A stretch of DNA of 32,178 bases, taken from contig JBEVNO010000121.1 in NCBI GenBank assembly GCA_040508085.1, positions 1 to 32,178 of the forward strand. The letters run 5' to 3'. How positions within the stretch are numbered: the stretch's first letter is position 1; every line of letters starts with the position of its first letter. This document shows positions 7,936 through 15,176 of the stretch, piece after piece. The notes beneath the pieces are model-generated. The model saw nothing but the letters and a program-made list of their open reading frames with translations. It was not told the DNA's origin and searched no databases. The stretch comes from ZC4RG30 sp040508085 (GTDB lineage Bacteria; Pseudomonadota; Gammaproteobacteria; Steroidobacterales; Steroidobacteraceae). The position numbers were made by a program, and so were the translations under genes.

Positions 7936-8313
7936 ATGTTCCGATTCCCCTCGGCCAAGAAGCGCGCCCCGGATGTCGAGGCCTGGCTGGGCGGCAGGCC
8001 GGGGGAGCTCGGATCCATGGCTGCGGCCTGGTTCAACCACATCCGCAATTGCGGACCGGATGTGCAGGAGCTGCTGCACGACGGCTGCCCGGTGGCGTGC
8101 GTTGGGGATGTGGCGTTCTGCTACGTGAATGTATTCACTTCGCATGCCAGCGTGGGGTTCTTCTTCGGCGCGAGCCTCGACGATCCGGCGGGGTTGCTGG
8201 AAGGTTCGGGCAAGCGCATGCGTCACGTGAAGCTGCGGCGGGGAGCGAATGTGGATTCGATGTCGCTGAGCCGCCTGATCGAAGACGCCTATCTGGATGC
8301 CCGCAGCAGATGA
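7936..8313 (+). CDS. DUF1801 domain protein
   Basis: This 125-residue protein carries a DUF1801/YdhG-type domain: the GDVAFCYVNVFTSHASVGFFFGASL core followed by DPAGLLEGSGKRMRHVKL, the family's most conserved stretch. The domain has a small alpha/beta fold with no proven activity. The 3' end overlaps the next gene by ATGA (8310-8313), so translation of the two is coupled. It lies 35 bases after DUF2200, consistent with one operon. A second, longer DUF1801 protein occurs at 15173. Confidence 0.88.
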   Translation: MFRFPSAKKRAPDVEAWLGGRPGELGSMAAAWFNHIRNCGPDVQELLHDGCPVACVGDVAFCYVNVFTSHASVGFFFGASLDDPAGLLEGSGKRMRHVKLRRGANVDSMSLSRLIEDAYLDARSR

Positions 8314-8774
8314 CCATCACGATCACCGCCTTCGAACGCTCACCGGACGGTGGCAAGGGTCTGGCCCGAGACACGCGCGTGCGCTGGGCACTGGAAGAAG
8401 TGCATCAGCCCTATGCGGTGCGGCTGGTGTCGTTCCGCGCGTTGAAGCAGCCGGCGCACCTGAGCCGCCAGCCCTTCGGCCAGATCCCGACATACGAAGA
8501 GGGGGACAGGCCCTGGGCCGAAGAGCGGCTTCCGCTGGTCATGGATCGGGCGCGCGTGCCGCTGGCGCAGCTTTCTGCCCGCCTGGGTGAAGCCGACTGG
8601 CTGGATGGCGTGTTCACCGCAGGCGACCTGATGATGGTGTCGGTGCTGCTGCAATTCAGATCCTCCGGCCTGCTGGGCGAATTCCCGAATTTCGCCGCCT
8701 ATCTGGCGCGCGGCGAGCTTCGACCTGCCTACCAGCGCGCTTTCGCTGACCAGCTTGCGATCAACGCTGTGTAG
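8310..8774 (+). CDS. GST-family protein with internal deletion
   Basis: The 154-residue product is recognisable at both ends as a glutathione S-transferase of the common proteobacterial group that starts MTITxTAFERSPD. It has the beginning of the thioredoxin fold (residues 1-66, including FGQIPTYEEGD) and the last half of the helical domain (from WAEERLPLV, about 69). About 60 residues normally lie between these, including the ESGAI segment that binds the gamma-glutamyl part of glutathione. The junction is at about 8508, in frame and without a stop. Active glutathione binding is therefore doubtful; it may be a decaying gene or a repurposed one. Its start overlaps the DUF1801 stop (ATGA). Length and missing segment are judged from family memory. 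Confidence 0.8.
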   Translation: MTITITAFERSPDGGKGLARDTRVRWALEEVHQPYAVRLVSFRALKQPAHLSRQPFGQIPTYEEGDRPWAEERLPLVMDRARVPLAQLSARLGEADWLDGVFTAGDLMMVSVLLQFRSSGLLGEFPNFAAYLARGELRPAYQRAFADQLAINAV

Positions 8775-8783
8775 GATGCGGGG

Positions 8784-9236
8784 ATGCCAGAGCCCAAGAA
8801 GAGAGTGACGGAAAGCCTGCCGCTGCGCATCACCGTGGTCGATCCGCCCGCGGGTGTCATGTGGGCCCTGCAGCTCGGCCAGCATGAGCTGGTGCAGCCC
8901 ACCTCCAGTTCGAAATCCCGCATCTGCTTCGACTTCGCCGTGGATGCGGTACCGGATGACACGCTGCTCGGGTTCCATCTGCGCGGCCGCGCCGTGCAGG
9001 GGCGCCTGGGTGAGCGCTTCGTCTACCTGTGCAGCGGTGCCTATGCGGGCCAGCTGGATACGCCCATCGGGCGCCGAGCGAAGATCCGGCTGGAAGGCAT
9101 CAGCCGCAAACTCATCACGGCCTCGAAGGCGAAGCGCGCGGGAAAACTGGAAGCGCGCTTCGCCGGCACAGATTCAAAGGGCGGTGCCGCCTGCGCCACA
9201 GTGCCACTGCTGGGCAAGGGCTGGAACGTCTCATGA
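8784..9236 (+). CDS. DUF5990 family protein
   Basis: The 150-residue product matches DUF5990: LRITVVDPPAGVMWALQLG at the start, SRICFDFAV, then a GERFVYLCSGAYAGQ motif and GRRAKIRLEGIS. The family has no known activity; members are small cytoplasmic proteins. A TAGGAT hexamer six bases before the ATG resembles a -10 element, so the transcript could also begin almost at the start codon. The stop overlaps the next start by ATGA at 9233-9236. A basic stretch (SKAKRAGK) near the C-terminus is noted. Confidence 0.83.
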   Translation: MPEPKKRVTESLPLRITVVDPPAGVMWALQLGQHELVQPTSSSKSRICFDFAVDAVPDDTLLGFHLRGRAVQGRLGERFVYLCSGAYAGQLDTPIGRRAKIRLEGISRKLITASKAKRAGKLEARFAGTDSKGGAACATVPLLGKGWNVS

Positions 9237-9751
9237 AGCGCTTCCTCGTCATGCTTGCCGCGTTCGCAGCTACCGCCAGCGCGCAGGAAACCATCACCAC
9301 AGAGGGCGTCATCGAGGCGCCGGTGGCCCAGGTGTGGAACGCATGGGCAACCTCCAGGGGCCTGCGCGCCTGGCTGTCACCGCACGCGGATATCGACCTG
9401 CGTGTTGGTGGACTGATGCGCTCCAACTACAACGAGAAAGGCACGTTGGGGGATGCAGGCACCATCGAAAACAAGGTGCTGTCGTTCGAGCCGCAGCGCA
9501 TGCTCTCCATCCAGGTTGCCCGCGCGCCGGCTGATTTTCCATTCCGCGCCCGCGTCGGTGAAATGTGGACAGTGCTGTACTTCACTCCTGCGCCGGGCAA
9601 CAAGACCCTGCTGCGGATCGTCGCCCTGGGATTCAAGCCGGATGCCGATGCGCAGGTGATGCGTGATTTCTTCAATCGTGGCAACGCGGCCACGCTCACG
9701 CAGCTGCAGGAATACTTCTCCAGATGCCGCCGGGCGAACACATGCGGATGA
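9233..9751 (+). CDS. secreted SRPBCC (START-like) protein
   Basis: The product has 172 residues. A Sec signal peptide is visible at 1-18 (MKRFLVMLAAFAATASA, cut before QETI). The mature part is an AHSA1-like SRPBCC domain: VIEAPVAQVWNAWATSRGLRAWLSP, DLRVGG, then IENKVLSFEPQRMLSIQV and the closing helix NRGNAATLTQLQEYF. Most of these proteins are cytoplasmic; an exported version with a periplasmic ligand is less common. The start overlaps the DUF5990 stop, so it is co-translated. The ligand is unknown. Confidence 0.86.
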   Translation: MKRFLVMLAAFAATASAQETITTEGVIEAPVAQVWNAWATSRGLRAWLSPHADIDLRVGGLMRSNYNEKGTLGDAGTIENKVLSFEPQRMLSIQVARAPADFPFRARVGEMWTVLYFTPAPGNKTLLRIVALGFKPDADAQVMRDFFNRGNAATLTQLQEYFSRCRRANTCG

Positions 9752-9761
9752 GGAATCCAGG

Positions 9762-10508
9762 ATGACCATCGAGACAGAAGACGATGTGGTGGCGCTCAAG
9801 CGCATCGGCAGCATCGTCTCGTATGTGTTGCAGGAGATGCTCGATACGGCTGAGCCTGGCATGACGACGCGCGAACTGGATGCCGTGGGTGCGAAGCTGC
9901 TGGAGCAGCATGGGGCAAGATCCGCACCGCAGTTGACCTACGACTTCCCGGGCGCCACCTGCATCAGCATCAATGAAGAGGCCGCGCATGGCATTCCCGG
10001 GGATCGGGTCATCCAGCCTGGTGACATGCTGAATGTCGATGTCTCCGCCGAGCTTGGTGGTTACTTTGCGGATACCGGCGGGACGAAGGTGGTGCCGCCG
10101 ACCAACCCGCAGAAGACCCGGCTCTGCCACGCCACCCGCACCGCGCTCGAGCGCGCCATGAAGCAGGCGCGCGCCGGCCGCCTCATCAATGGCATCGGCA
10201 ATGCGATCCAGCAGACGGCAAGAACCTACGGCTTCAAGGTCATCGAGAACCTGGCAAGCCATGGCGTGGGGCGCGCGCTGCATGAGGAGCCGGCGCATAT
10301 CCACGGCTACTTCGATCCCGCCGACACGCGCATGTTGAAGGCCGGCATGGTGATCACCATCGAGCCCTTTCTGTCCACCAGGAGCCGGGTGGTCACCGAG
10401 ACTTCCGATGGATGGACACTGGTGGGAGTGCGCGGCAACCTGTCGGCGCAATACGAGCACACCATGATCATCACGCGCGGCGATCCTATCGTGGTCACCC
10501 AGCATTAA
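9762..10508 (+). CDS. map: type I methionine aminopeptidase paralog
   Basis: The 248-residue enzyme removes N-terminal Met from nascent proteins, or acts on similar peptides. All five metal ligands are visible: Asp 93 and Asp 104 (NVDVS and FADTGG), His 167 (SHGVG), Glu 201 (ITIEPF) and Glu 232 (YEHT), with the auxiliary His 76 (AAHGIP). GAGGA at 9749-9753 serves the ATG at 9762. The essential housekeeping copy is normally next to rpsB; this one sits among small stress genes, so it is probably an extra copy. A region before the EPFLS stretch reads as in the standard family, so activity is likely. Confidence 0.92.
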   Translation: MTIETEDDVVALKRIGSIVSYVLQEMLDTAEPGMTTRELDAVGAKLLEQHGARSAPQLTYDFPGATCISINEEAAHGIPGDRVIQPGDMLNVDVSAELGGYFADTGGTKVVPPTNPQKTRLCHATRTALERAMKQARAGRLINGIGNAIQQTARTYGFKVIENLASHGVGRALHEEPAHIHGYFDPADTRMLKAGMVITIEPFLSTRSRVVTETSDGWTLVGVRGNLSAQYEHTMIITRGDPIVVTQH

Positions 10509-10532
10509 AAGGCGAGTCCGGGAGCTTCACCC

Positions 10533-10916
10533 ATGTCCGACCTGCCGGCTTTCATCGCGGCCTTTCCCTACCAGGCAGATCTGCTGACGCTGCCCGTGAC
10601 AGACCTTGACGTCGCCAGTGAGTGGTACGTCAGCCATTTCGGCATGGTGGAAGTGCAGCGGCGCGCTGAGCCCTTCCCGGCCGTGATACTGGAACGCGAT
10701 GGTGTCCGCCTTGGCTTCGAGATCAATGGCAGCGATGCTGCGCAGGATGGTGCGGCGATACGGGTCACCGGGATCGACGCGATGCGGCGCGAACTTGCAT
10801 CGCGTGGCGTGGAGACGGGCAACGCGCGCATCGATGAGCGCCGCGGGCAGAAGCTGCAGGTTTTCTTTGTGACGGCGCCGGACGGTCTCTGCTATTACTT
10901 CCACGAGCCTGTTTAG
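10533..10916 (+). CDS. VOC family (glyoxalase-like) protein
   Basis: The 127-residue product is a single-domain vicinal oxygen chelate protein. Strand LLTLPVTDLDVASEWYVSHFGM starts the first beta-alpha-beta-beta-beta unit and FFVTAPDGLCYYFHEP closes the second. Family members bind a divalent metal and act on small toxic or xenobiotic compounds (glyoxalases, dioxygenases, fosfomycin-type resistance), or bind drugs; which applies is not visible. It lies 24 bases after the aminopeptidase stop, in the same direction. Confidence 0.86.
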   Translation: MSDLPAFIAAFPYQADLLTLPVTDLDVASEWYVSHFGMVEVQRRAEPFPAVILERDGVRLGFEINGSDAAQDGAAIRVTGIDAMRRELASRGVETGNARIDERRGQKLQVFFVTAPDGLCYYFHEPV

Positions 10917-10968
10917 CGCTGCGTCCCCTGACAAGGAGCGGCCGGGTCTGGACGCTGGAAGGGTTCCG

Positions 10969-11721
10969 ATGGCCGCATTGTACGACACCATAGGCAAAGG
11001 CTATGCCGCCCGCCGCCGCACTGATCCGCGTATCGCGGCAGCGCTGTGGCTCGCCCTGGGCGATGCAGAGATGGTGGTCAACGTGGGCGCGGGCGCAGGC
11101 TCATATGAACCGCGGGACCGCGCGGTAGTTGCGGTGGAGCCCTCGCTCACCATGATCCGCCAGCGCCCGCCCGACGCCGCGCCGGTGCTGCAGGCGGTGG
11201 CCGAGCAGTTGCCGCTGCGCGACGCATCCGTTGCGGCGGCCATGGCCGTGCTCACGGTGCACCACTGGCGCAATGTCTCGCAGGGCCTCACCGAGATGCG
11301 TCGCGTGAGCCGCGACCGCATCGTGATCCTCACCTGCGACCCGGCTGGCCCCGGCTTCTGGCTCACGGATGAGTACTTTCCGGCCATCCGTACACAGGAC
11401 AGCCGCAAGCTGCCCGGCATCCCCGAATTCGAGGCGGCGCTGGGGCCGGTCTCCGTCAACACCGTGCCCATTCCGAGGCATTGCCAGGACGGCTTCCTCG
11501 GCGCCTTCTGGGCGCACCCTCACGCCTACCTCGACGCTGGCGTGCGTTCCGGGATATCCGTGTTCGCAGGTCTGCCCGGCTTGCAGGAAGGGCTGCTGCG
11601 GCTGCGCGAGGATCTCGACAGTGGCATCTGGCAGCGGCGATTCGGCGCCCTGGTCGCGCAGGATGAGCTGGATATCGGCTACCGTCTTGTCATCGCGGAC
11701 CTCAGCGGTCGGCGCGCATGA
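10969..11721 (+). CDS. class I SAM-dependent methyltransferase
   Basis: The 250-residue product shows the Rossmann-type SAM-binding motif I as VVNVGAGAGSYE (about 36-47), an acidic residue ending strand 2 (AVEPS), a motif III-like QLPLRDASV and a post-motif stretch LTVHHWRN that resembles small-molecule methyltransferases of the UbiE/arsenite type. It starts AALYDTIGKGYAARR, typical of this group. The ATG at 10969 has no strong ribosome binding site (AAGGG at 10959 is the best). The substrate cannot be told. It lies between two VOC genes. Confidence 0.88.
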   Translation: MAALYDTIGKGYAARRRTDPRIAAALWLALGDAEMVVNVGAGAGSYEPRDRAVVAVEPSLTMIRQRPPDAAPVLQAVAEQLPLRDASVAAAMAVLTVHHWRNVSQGLTEMRRVSRDRIVILTCDPAGPGFWLTDEYFPAIRTQDSRKLPGIPEFEAALGPVSVNTVPIPRHCQDGFLGAFWAHPHAYLDAGVRSGISVFAGLPGLQEGLLRLREDLDSGIWQRRFGALVAQDELDIGYRLVIADLSGRRA

Positions 11722-11743
11722 GTTTCCACATGAGGAGGCAGTG

Positions 11744-12112
11744 ATGTTCGATCACGTAGGCTACGGCGTAACCAATCTCGCGGACAGCAAGAAGTTCTAC
11801 CTGCAGGCGCTTGCGCCGCTAGGCGCCAGGCTGGTGATGGAAGGCCCTTACGGAGTGGGTATCGGGCCCGGCGACAAGCCGAACCTGTGGCTTTTCCAGA
11901 CCACCGACAAGCCGGCGCACCTGCATCTGGCATTCGTCGCTGAGACCCGTCCGCAGGTGGACGCCTTCCACAAGGCGGGGCTTGCCGCGGGCGGGCGGGA
12001 TAATGGCGCACCCGGCCTGCGGCCGCACTACCACGAGAATTACTACGGCGCCTTCATCATCGGTCCGGATGGCCACAATGTCGAAGTGGTCTGCCACAAG
12101 CCGCAGGACTGA
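11744..12112 (+). CDS. VOC family protein
   Basis: This 122-residue protein has a single VOC module: MFDHVGYGVTNLADSKKFY at the start and GPDGHNVEVVCH at the end, with the metal-type His at position 4 and Glu in the final strand. GAGGAGG stands seven bases before the ATG. It is closely related to the VOC protein at 17092: both share the APLG turn, the H-AGLAAGG/H-AGVAAGG helix end and an acidic-Tyr-Tyr motif, so they may come from duplication. Substrate unknown. Confidence 0.88.
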   Translation: MFDHVGYGVTNLADSKKFYLQALAPLGARLVMEGPYGVGIGPGDKPNLWLFQTTDKPAHLHLAFVAETRPQVDAFHKAGLAAGGRDNGAPGLRPHYHENYYGAFIIGPDGHNVEVVCHKPQD

Positions 12113-12122
12113 GCCCGTGACC

Positions 12123-12461
12123 ATGCTTGCGGGTTCATCCATCTACCACGGTTTCGTGGTGGTGCCGGAAACCTTCACGGACGGCTGGTGCATGGGCGTG
12201 ATCACCGACTTCGCGGATCCGCAAGGCTGCATGGGCGGCGATGCCTTCGTCGTGGCACCGGATGGCAGTCGCGCCGGCCTGCTGTGGGAGGTCGGCGATG
12301 CACCGCTGCAGGAGATGCTGCCACCTGATTCACAAGGGTGGGGCGCCTACGCGGTTTCGTTCCCGCAGCCCACCCGCAACGTCGATGATCTGGTTGCCGG
12401 TTTTCGTGCGGTGTTGCCGCAGCTGCAGGCGCGCTACGCCGAGCCGCGCGGTCGGGACTGA
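12123..12461 (+). CDS. conserved small protein of unknown function
   Basis: The product has 112 residues from ATG 12123 (a GTG at 12117 is another option; neither has a good ribosome binding site). The sequence is regular, protein-like and acidic, with two aromatic-rich strands (IYHGFVVVPETF and GWCMGVITDF), a CMGGDAF motif, and a C-terminal helix (DDLVAGFRAVLPQLQARY). No signal peptide or membrane segment is visible and I do not recognise a family. It lies 10 bases after the VOC stop and 9 bases before the GNAT start, so it belongs to the same transcript. Confidence 0.72.
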   Translation: MLAGSSIYHGFVVVPETFTDGWCMGVITDFADPQGCMGGDAFVVAPDGSRAGLLWEVGDAPLQEMLPPDSQGWGAYAVSFPQPTRNVDDLVAGFRAVLPQLQARYAEPRGRD

Positions 12462-12470
12462 GGAGCGAAC

Positions 12471-12908
12471 ATGGAATGGATACGCGATGGTTTCACCATC
12501 AGCACAGAGCCGGCTGCGGTTGATCGAGCTGCGGTGGCGGCGGCGCTGGCGGAGACCTACTGGGCCAGGGGCATTCCGGCAGAGACGGTGTACAGATCCA
12601 TCGACGGCTCGCTGTGTTTTTCACTGCGCGATGCCAGCCGCCAGGTGGGGTTCGCGCGCGTCGTCACGGACGGCGCAACCGTAGCGTATCTGGGTGATGT
12701 GTTCGTGCTGCCGGAGTTCCAGGGCCGGGGCCTCGGTCAGTGGCTGGTGGAATGCGTAATGGCGCATCCGCAATTGCAGGGCATGCGGCGCTGGATGCTG
12801 GTGACCGCCGATGCCCATTCGCTGTACGAGAAATTCGGATTCAAGACGCTGGCCCGGCCCGAGTTCTTCATGGAATTGCATAACCCGAACGTGTACCGCA
12901 AGCCCTGA
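12471..12908 (+). CDS. GNAT family N-acetyltransferase
   Basis: The 145-residue enzyme is a GNAT acetyltransferase. The acetyl-CoA loop Q-G-R-G-L-G lies at 84-89, preceded by the strand VAYLGDVFVLPEF; the C-terminal Tyr-EKFGFK motif (about 119-124) is the usual general-acid region. It transfers acetyl from acetyl-CoA to an amine; the substrate is unknown. GGAGCGAAC serves the ATG. It probably ends the operon: a GC hairpin follows it. Confidence 0.9.
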   Translation: MEWIRDGFTISTEPAAVDRAAVAAALAETYWARGIPAETVYRSIDGSLCFSLRDASRQVGFARVVTDGATVAYLGDVFVLPEFQGRGLGQWLVECVMAHPQLQGMRRWMLVTADAHSLYEKFGFKTLARPEFFMELHNPNVYRKP

Positions 12909-12917
12909 GCGATGCTT

Positions 12918-12937
12918 GAAGCCCGGCTCCGGGCTTC
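12918..12937 (+). terminator. hairpin after the GNAT gene
   Basis: GAAGCCCGG and CCGGGCTTC form a near-perfect stem with a tiny loop, 10 bases after the GNAT stop codon. The following bases are ATTAAGAAAGTTT rather than a T-run, so it could end transcription only weakly or protect an RNA end. Confidence 0.5.
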
Positions 12938-13093
12938 ATTAAGAAAGTTTGAGGCGAGTAGGAGGGGGACCACATGCTTCTCCGCCGCACGCCTGCTGCC
13001 CGCTCGCAGCCCCTGGCGCCAAATACGTCCCAAGCCCACGCGGTCGCGGGGGCGGATGAACGGTTCAGATACCCACACAAGGGGATTGCGATC

Positions 13094-13300
13094 ATGAACA
13101 AGGATCAAATCAAGGGTTCGGTCAACGAAGTGGCCGGCAACGTGCAGAAGAATGTCGGCAAGGCAACCGGCAGCACGGAACATCAGGTGAAGGGTGCCGC
13201 GCGTGAAGTGGCGGGCAAGGTGCAGAAGACCTTTGGCGATGTAAAGGAAGACGCCAAGAACGACGCCCGTCATGACATCGACCGGGTGAACAAGCGCTAG
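13094..13300 (+). CDS. CsbD family stress protein
   Basis: This 68-residue, highly charged protein is CsbD-like: MNKDQIKGSVNEVAGN, then GKATGSTEHQVKGAAREVAGKVQ, a pair of amphipathic repeats. CsbD proteins are small helical proteins induced in general stress and stationary phase; the exact function is open. AAGGGGA stands about eight bases before the ATG. It has its own 180-base leader after the GNAT gene, so it is likely under its own stress promoter. A small stem follows the stop codon. Confidence 0.93.
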   Translation: MNKDQIKGSVNEVAGNVQKNVGKATGSTEHQVKGAAREVAGKVQKTFGDVKEDAKNDARHDIDRVNKR

Positions 13301-13302
13301 TA

Positions 13303-13319
13303 CTGGCGGCCATCGCCAG
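13303..13319 (+). terminator. hairpin after csbD-like gene
   Basis: CTGGCG (13303-13308) pairs with CGCCAG (13314-13319) across a five-base loop, starting three bases after the stop. No T-run follows, so it may be only a partial terminator. Confidence 0.35.
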
Positions 13320-13334
13320 AAGCCCGGCCCTCGC

Positions 13335-14441
13335 GTGTCAGCGCAGGGGCCGGGGCAGGTGGGCCAGCATGCTGGCCCCGTTCACCCGCTGGTGTCCTTC
13401 GTGCCTTCTACTCAACCAGCGCTCCATTATGTCTCCGACGCAGCTCCAGGCATAACGCGCGTCAGGCATGCTTCCCGCGCCAAGCGCCCTTCGTTCTCGT
13501 ATCGCTCGACCAAAGGGCGCCTCATCCGTGACAAGGCGACGCTCGATCGCATCAATGCACTGGCCATTCCACCGGCGTATGAAGATGTATGGATCTGCGC
13601 CGACCCGCGCGGCCACCTGCAGGCAACCGGCCGCGATGTCCGCGGACGCAAGCAATATCGCTATCACCCGCGATGGCGCAGGGACAAGGATGAGATCAAG
13701 CACGCGCGCATGTACCATTTCGGCAAGGCATTGCCACGGCTGCGCCGCACATTGGGCGCCGACCTGCGCAAGCCCGGATTGCCGCAGGATAAGGTGCTGG
13801 CGCTGGTAGTGAGCGTGATGGACGCCACCTGCGCCCGCGTGGGCAATGCCGAATACGCACGCAGCAACGGCAGCTTCGGCCTCACCACCCTGCTCAGCCG
13901 CCACGCGCGCGTTGCCCGCAGCGGCGTGACCTTGCACTTTCCGGGCAAAGGCGGCGCCATACATGATGTGCGCATCCAGGACAGGCGGTTGGCCGGCCTG
14001 GTACGCAAGTGCCAGCATCTTCCCGGCCAGCATCTCTTCCAGTATGTCGATCCAGAGGGCAGGCGCCGGGCGATCGATTCCGGGCAACTGAATGCATATC
14101 TGCATCGGCATCTCGGCGAGGATTTTTCCGCAAAGGATTTCCGCACCTGGCACGCCACCTTGCGCGCCTTCCAGCTGCTGCTGGCAGAGCCGCGGCCGGA
14201 TCCGGCGACCGAGCGGGCCATCCACAAGGTCACCGTGAGGGTGGTGGCGCAGGTGGCCGCCCAGTTGCGCAATACACCCGCCGTCTGCCGCAAGTCGTAC
14301 ATCAATCCCCTGGTTTTCACGGCGTGGCGTGATGGCAAGGGCCCGTTCCAGCGGCCGCCTGCACATGCCAGCCGCAGTCCGGCACCGTTGCTGGCACTGC
14401 TGCGCAAGCCCGGCCGGCAACGATCTGCTGGTGTAGGCTAA
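13335..14441 (+). CDS. bacterial type IB DNA topoisomerase
   Basis: The product is a poxvirus-like topoisomerase IB, which relaxes supercoils by forming a 3'-phosphotyrosine bond. Catalytic residues in the long frame (368 residues) are Arg 168 (ARVGN), Lys 205 (FPGKGG), Arg 270 (DFRTW) and the nucleophile Tyr 322 (RKSYINP). The N-terminal DNA-binding part has the family's typical AIPPAYEDVWIC and HLQATGRD...KQYRYHP. The start is uncertain: GTG 13335 has no ribosome binding site and would place a perfect palindrome (13361-13378) inside the gene; GTG 13392 or 13401 are equally possible, and homologs begin near LHYVSD (about residue 30). The C-terminus is basic and extends past the catalytic domain. 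Confidence 0.9.
   Translation: MSAQGPGQVGQHAGPVHPLVSFVPSTQPALHYVSDAAPGITRVRHASRAKRPSFSYRSTKGRLIRDKATLDRINALAIPPAYEDVWICADPRGHLQATGRDVRGRKQYRYHPRWRRDKDEIKHARMYHFGKALPRLRRTLGADLRKPGLPQDKVLALVVSVMDATCARVGNAEYARSNGSFGLTTLLSRHARVARSGVTLHFPGKGGAIHDVRIQDRRLAGLVRKCQHLPGQHLFQYVDPEGRRRAIDSGQLNAYLHRHLGEDFSAKDFRTWHATLRAFQLLLAEPRPDPATERAIHKVTVRVVAQVAAQLRNTPAVCRKSYINPLVFTAWRDGKGPFQRPPAHASRSPAPLLALLRKPGRQRSAGVG
13361..13378. repeat. perfect 18-base palindrome
   Basis: GGGCCAGCA is followed at once by TGCTGGCCC, a perfect palindrome. It lies 60 bases after the csbD-like stop and before the plausible topoisomerase starts. It could be an operator or a hairpin (7-bp stem, CATG loop) that ends csbD transcription; no T-run follows. 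Confidence 0.6.
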
Positions 14442-14462
14442 ACGCCATTCTCCGGAGGCTTC

Positions 14463-14738
14463 ATGGATGAGGATCTCGAAGCGCTGACGCGCGAGCAGCT
14501 GGTGGCAGAGGTCGCGCGGTTGCGGGCGGGTATCCGCATGCATCGCGATGCCACGGGGCACGAGCTGTGCTGGCATCACCCGGCGCTTTGGTCGCTGCTG
14601 CCCGAGCGTACCGATCCCCGCATTGAAGTGCCCGAGTGGCCACAGTTCATGCGCGGCTGCATTCTCTATCGCCAATCGCTGGATGTGCAGGCGCCTGCAG
14701 CTGCGCGTACCAAGGGCGAACACGATCCTGAAGACTGA
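14463..14738 (+). CDS. conserved small protein of unknown function
   Basis: The 91-residue protein starts with an acidic amphipathic helix (MDEDLEALTREQLVAEVARLRAGI), then HRDATGHELCWHHPALW, a PERTDP stretch, and VPEWPQFMRGCILYRQSL. It has two Cys, paired His and several Trp. I have seen this pattern in many proteobacteria as a hypothetical protein but know no function. GGAGG lies about five bases before the ATG, a strong site. It follows topoisomerase IB by 21 bases. Confidence 0.78.
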   Translation: MDEDLEALTREQLVAEVARLRAGIRMHRDATGHELCWHHPALWSLLPERTDPRIEVPEWPQFMRGCILYRQSLDVQAPAAARTKGEHDPED

Positions 14739-14762
14739 CCATCAACCTCGCGAGACATCCAG

Positions 14763-15176
14763 ATGCAACGAACCCACACTGTATCAGTAGGCATCGCGGT
14801 GACGCCGCAGCAGGCCTACGACTATGCCTCCGACCCCGCGAACCTGCCCACCTGGGCGCCGGGGTTCGTCAGGTCGATCGAGCGCCAGGGCGATCACTGG
14901 GTCGCCGAAACTCCACTGGGCGCGGCCAGGATGAGCTTCGCTCCCCCCAACGAGTTCGGCGTGCTGGACCACGACGTGGAGTTGCCGGGCAGCACATTCC
15001 ACAACCCCGTGCGGGTGATCCCGAATGGCAGCGGCTGCGAGGTGCTGTTCACGCTGGTGCAGCTGCCTGAAATTTCCGACTCCCAGTTCGATACTGATCT
15101 CGAAGTGGTTCGCGCAGACCTCAACAAGCTGCGCACCGTGCTGGAGCATCAGTCCGGCGCCGGATCCGGGGGATGA
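14763..15176 (+). CDS. SRPBCC polyketide cyclase-like protein
   Basis: The 137-residue product has the START/polyketide cyclase fold: VSVGIAVTPQQAYDYASDPANLPTWAPGF at the N-terminus, a central sheet with DHDVELPGSTFHNPVRVIPNGSGCEV, and the C-terminal long helix DTDLEVVRADLNKLRTVLE. It is cytoplasmic and likely binds a hydrophobic ligand. Its stop overlaps the next start by ATGA (15173-15176). The ribosome binding site is poor (GAGAC at 14752), so it may depend on translation of the gene upstream. Confidence 0.88.
   Translation: MQRTHTVSVGIAVTPQQAYDYASDPANLPTWAPGFVRSIERQGDHWVAETPLGAARMSFAPPNEFGVLDHDVELPGSTFHNPVRVIPNGSGCEVLFTLVQLPEISDSQFDTDLEVVRADLNKLRTVLEHQSGAGSGG

Noticed and set aside
7860..8309. 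longer N-terminus for the deleted GST from ATG 7860
   Set aside because: It would overlap DUF2200 and the whole DUF1801 gene; the family start MTIT matches ATG 8310.
13338..14723. 461-codon open frame antisense to topoisomerase IB
   Set aside because: Long antisense frames are expected in GC-rich DNA; the translated sequence has no recognisable domain, while the plus strand has full catalytic motifs.
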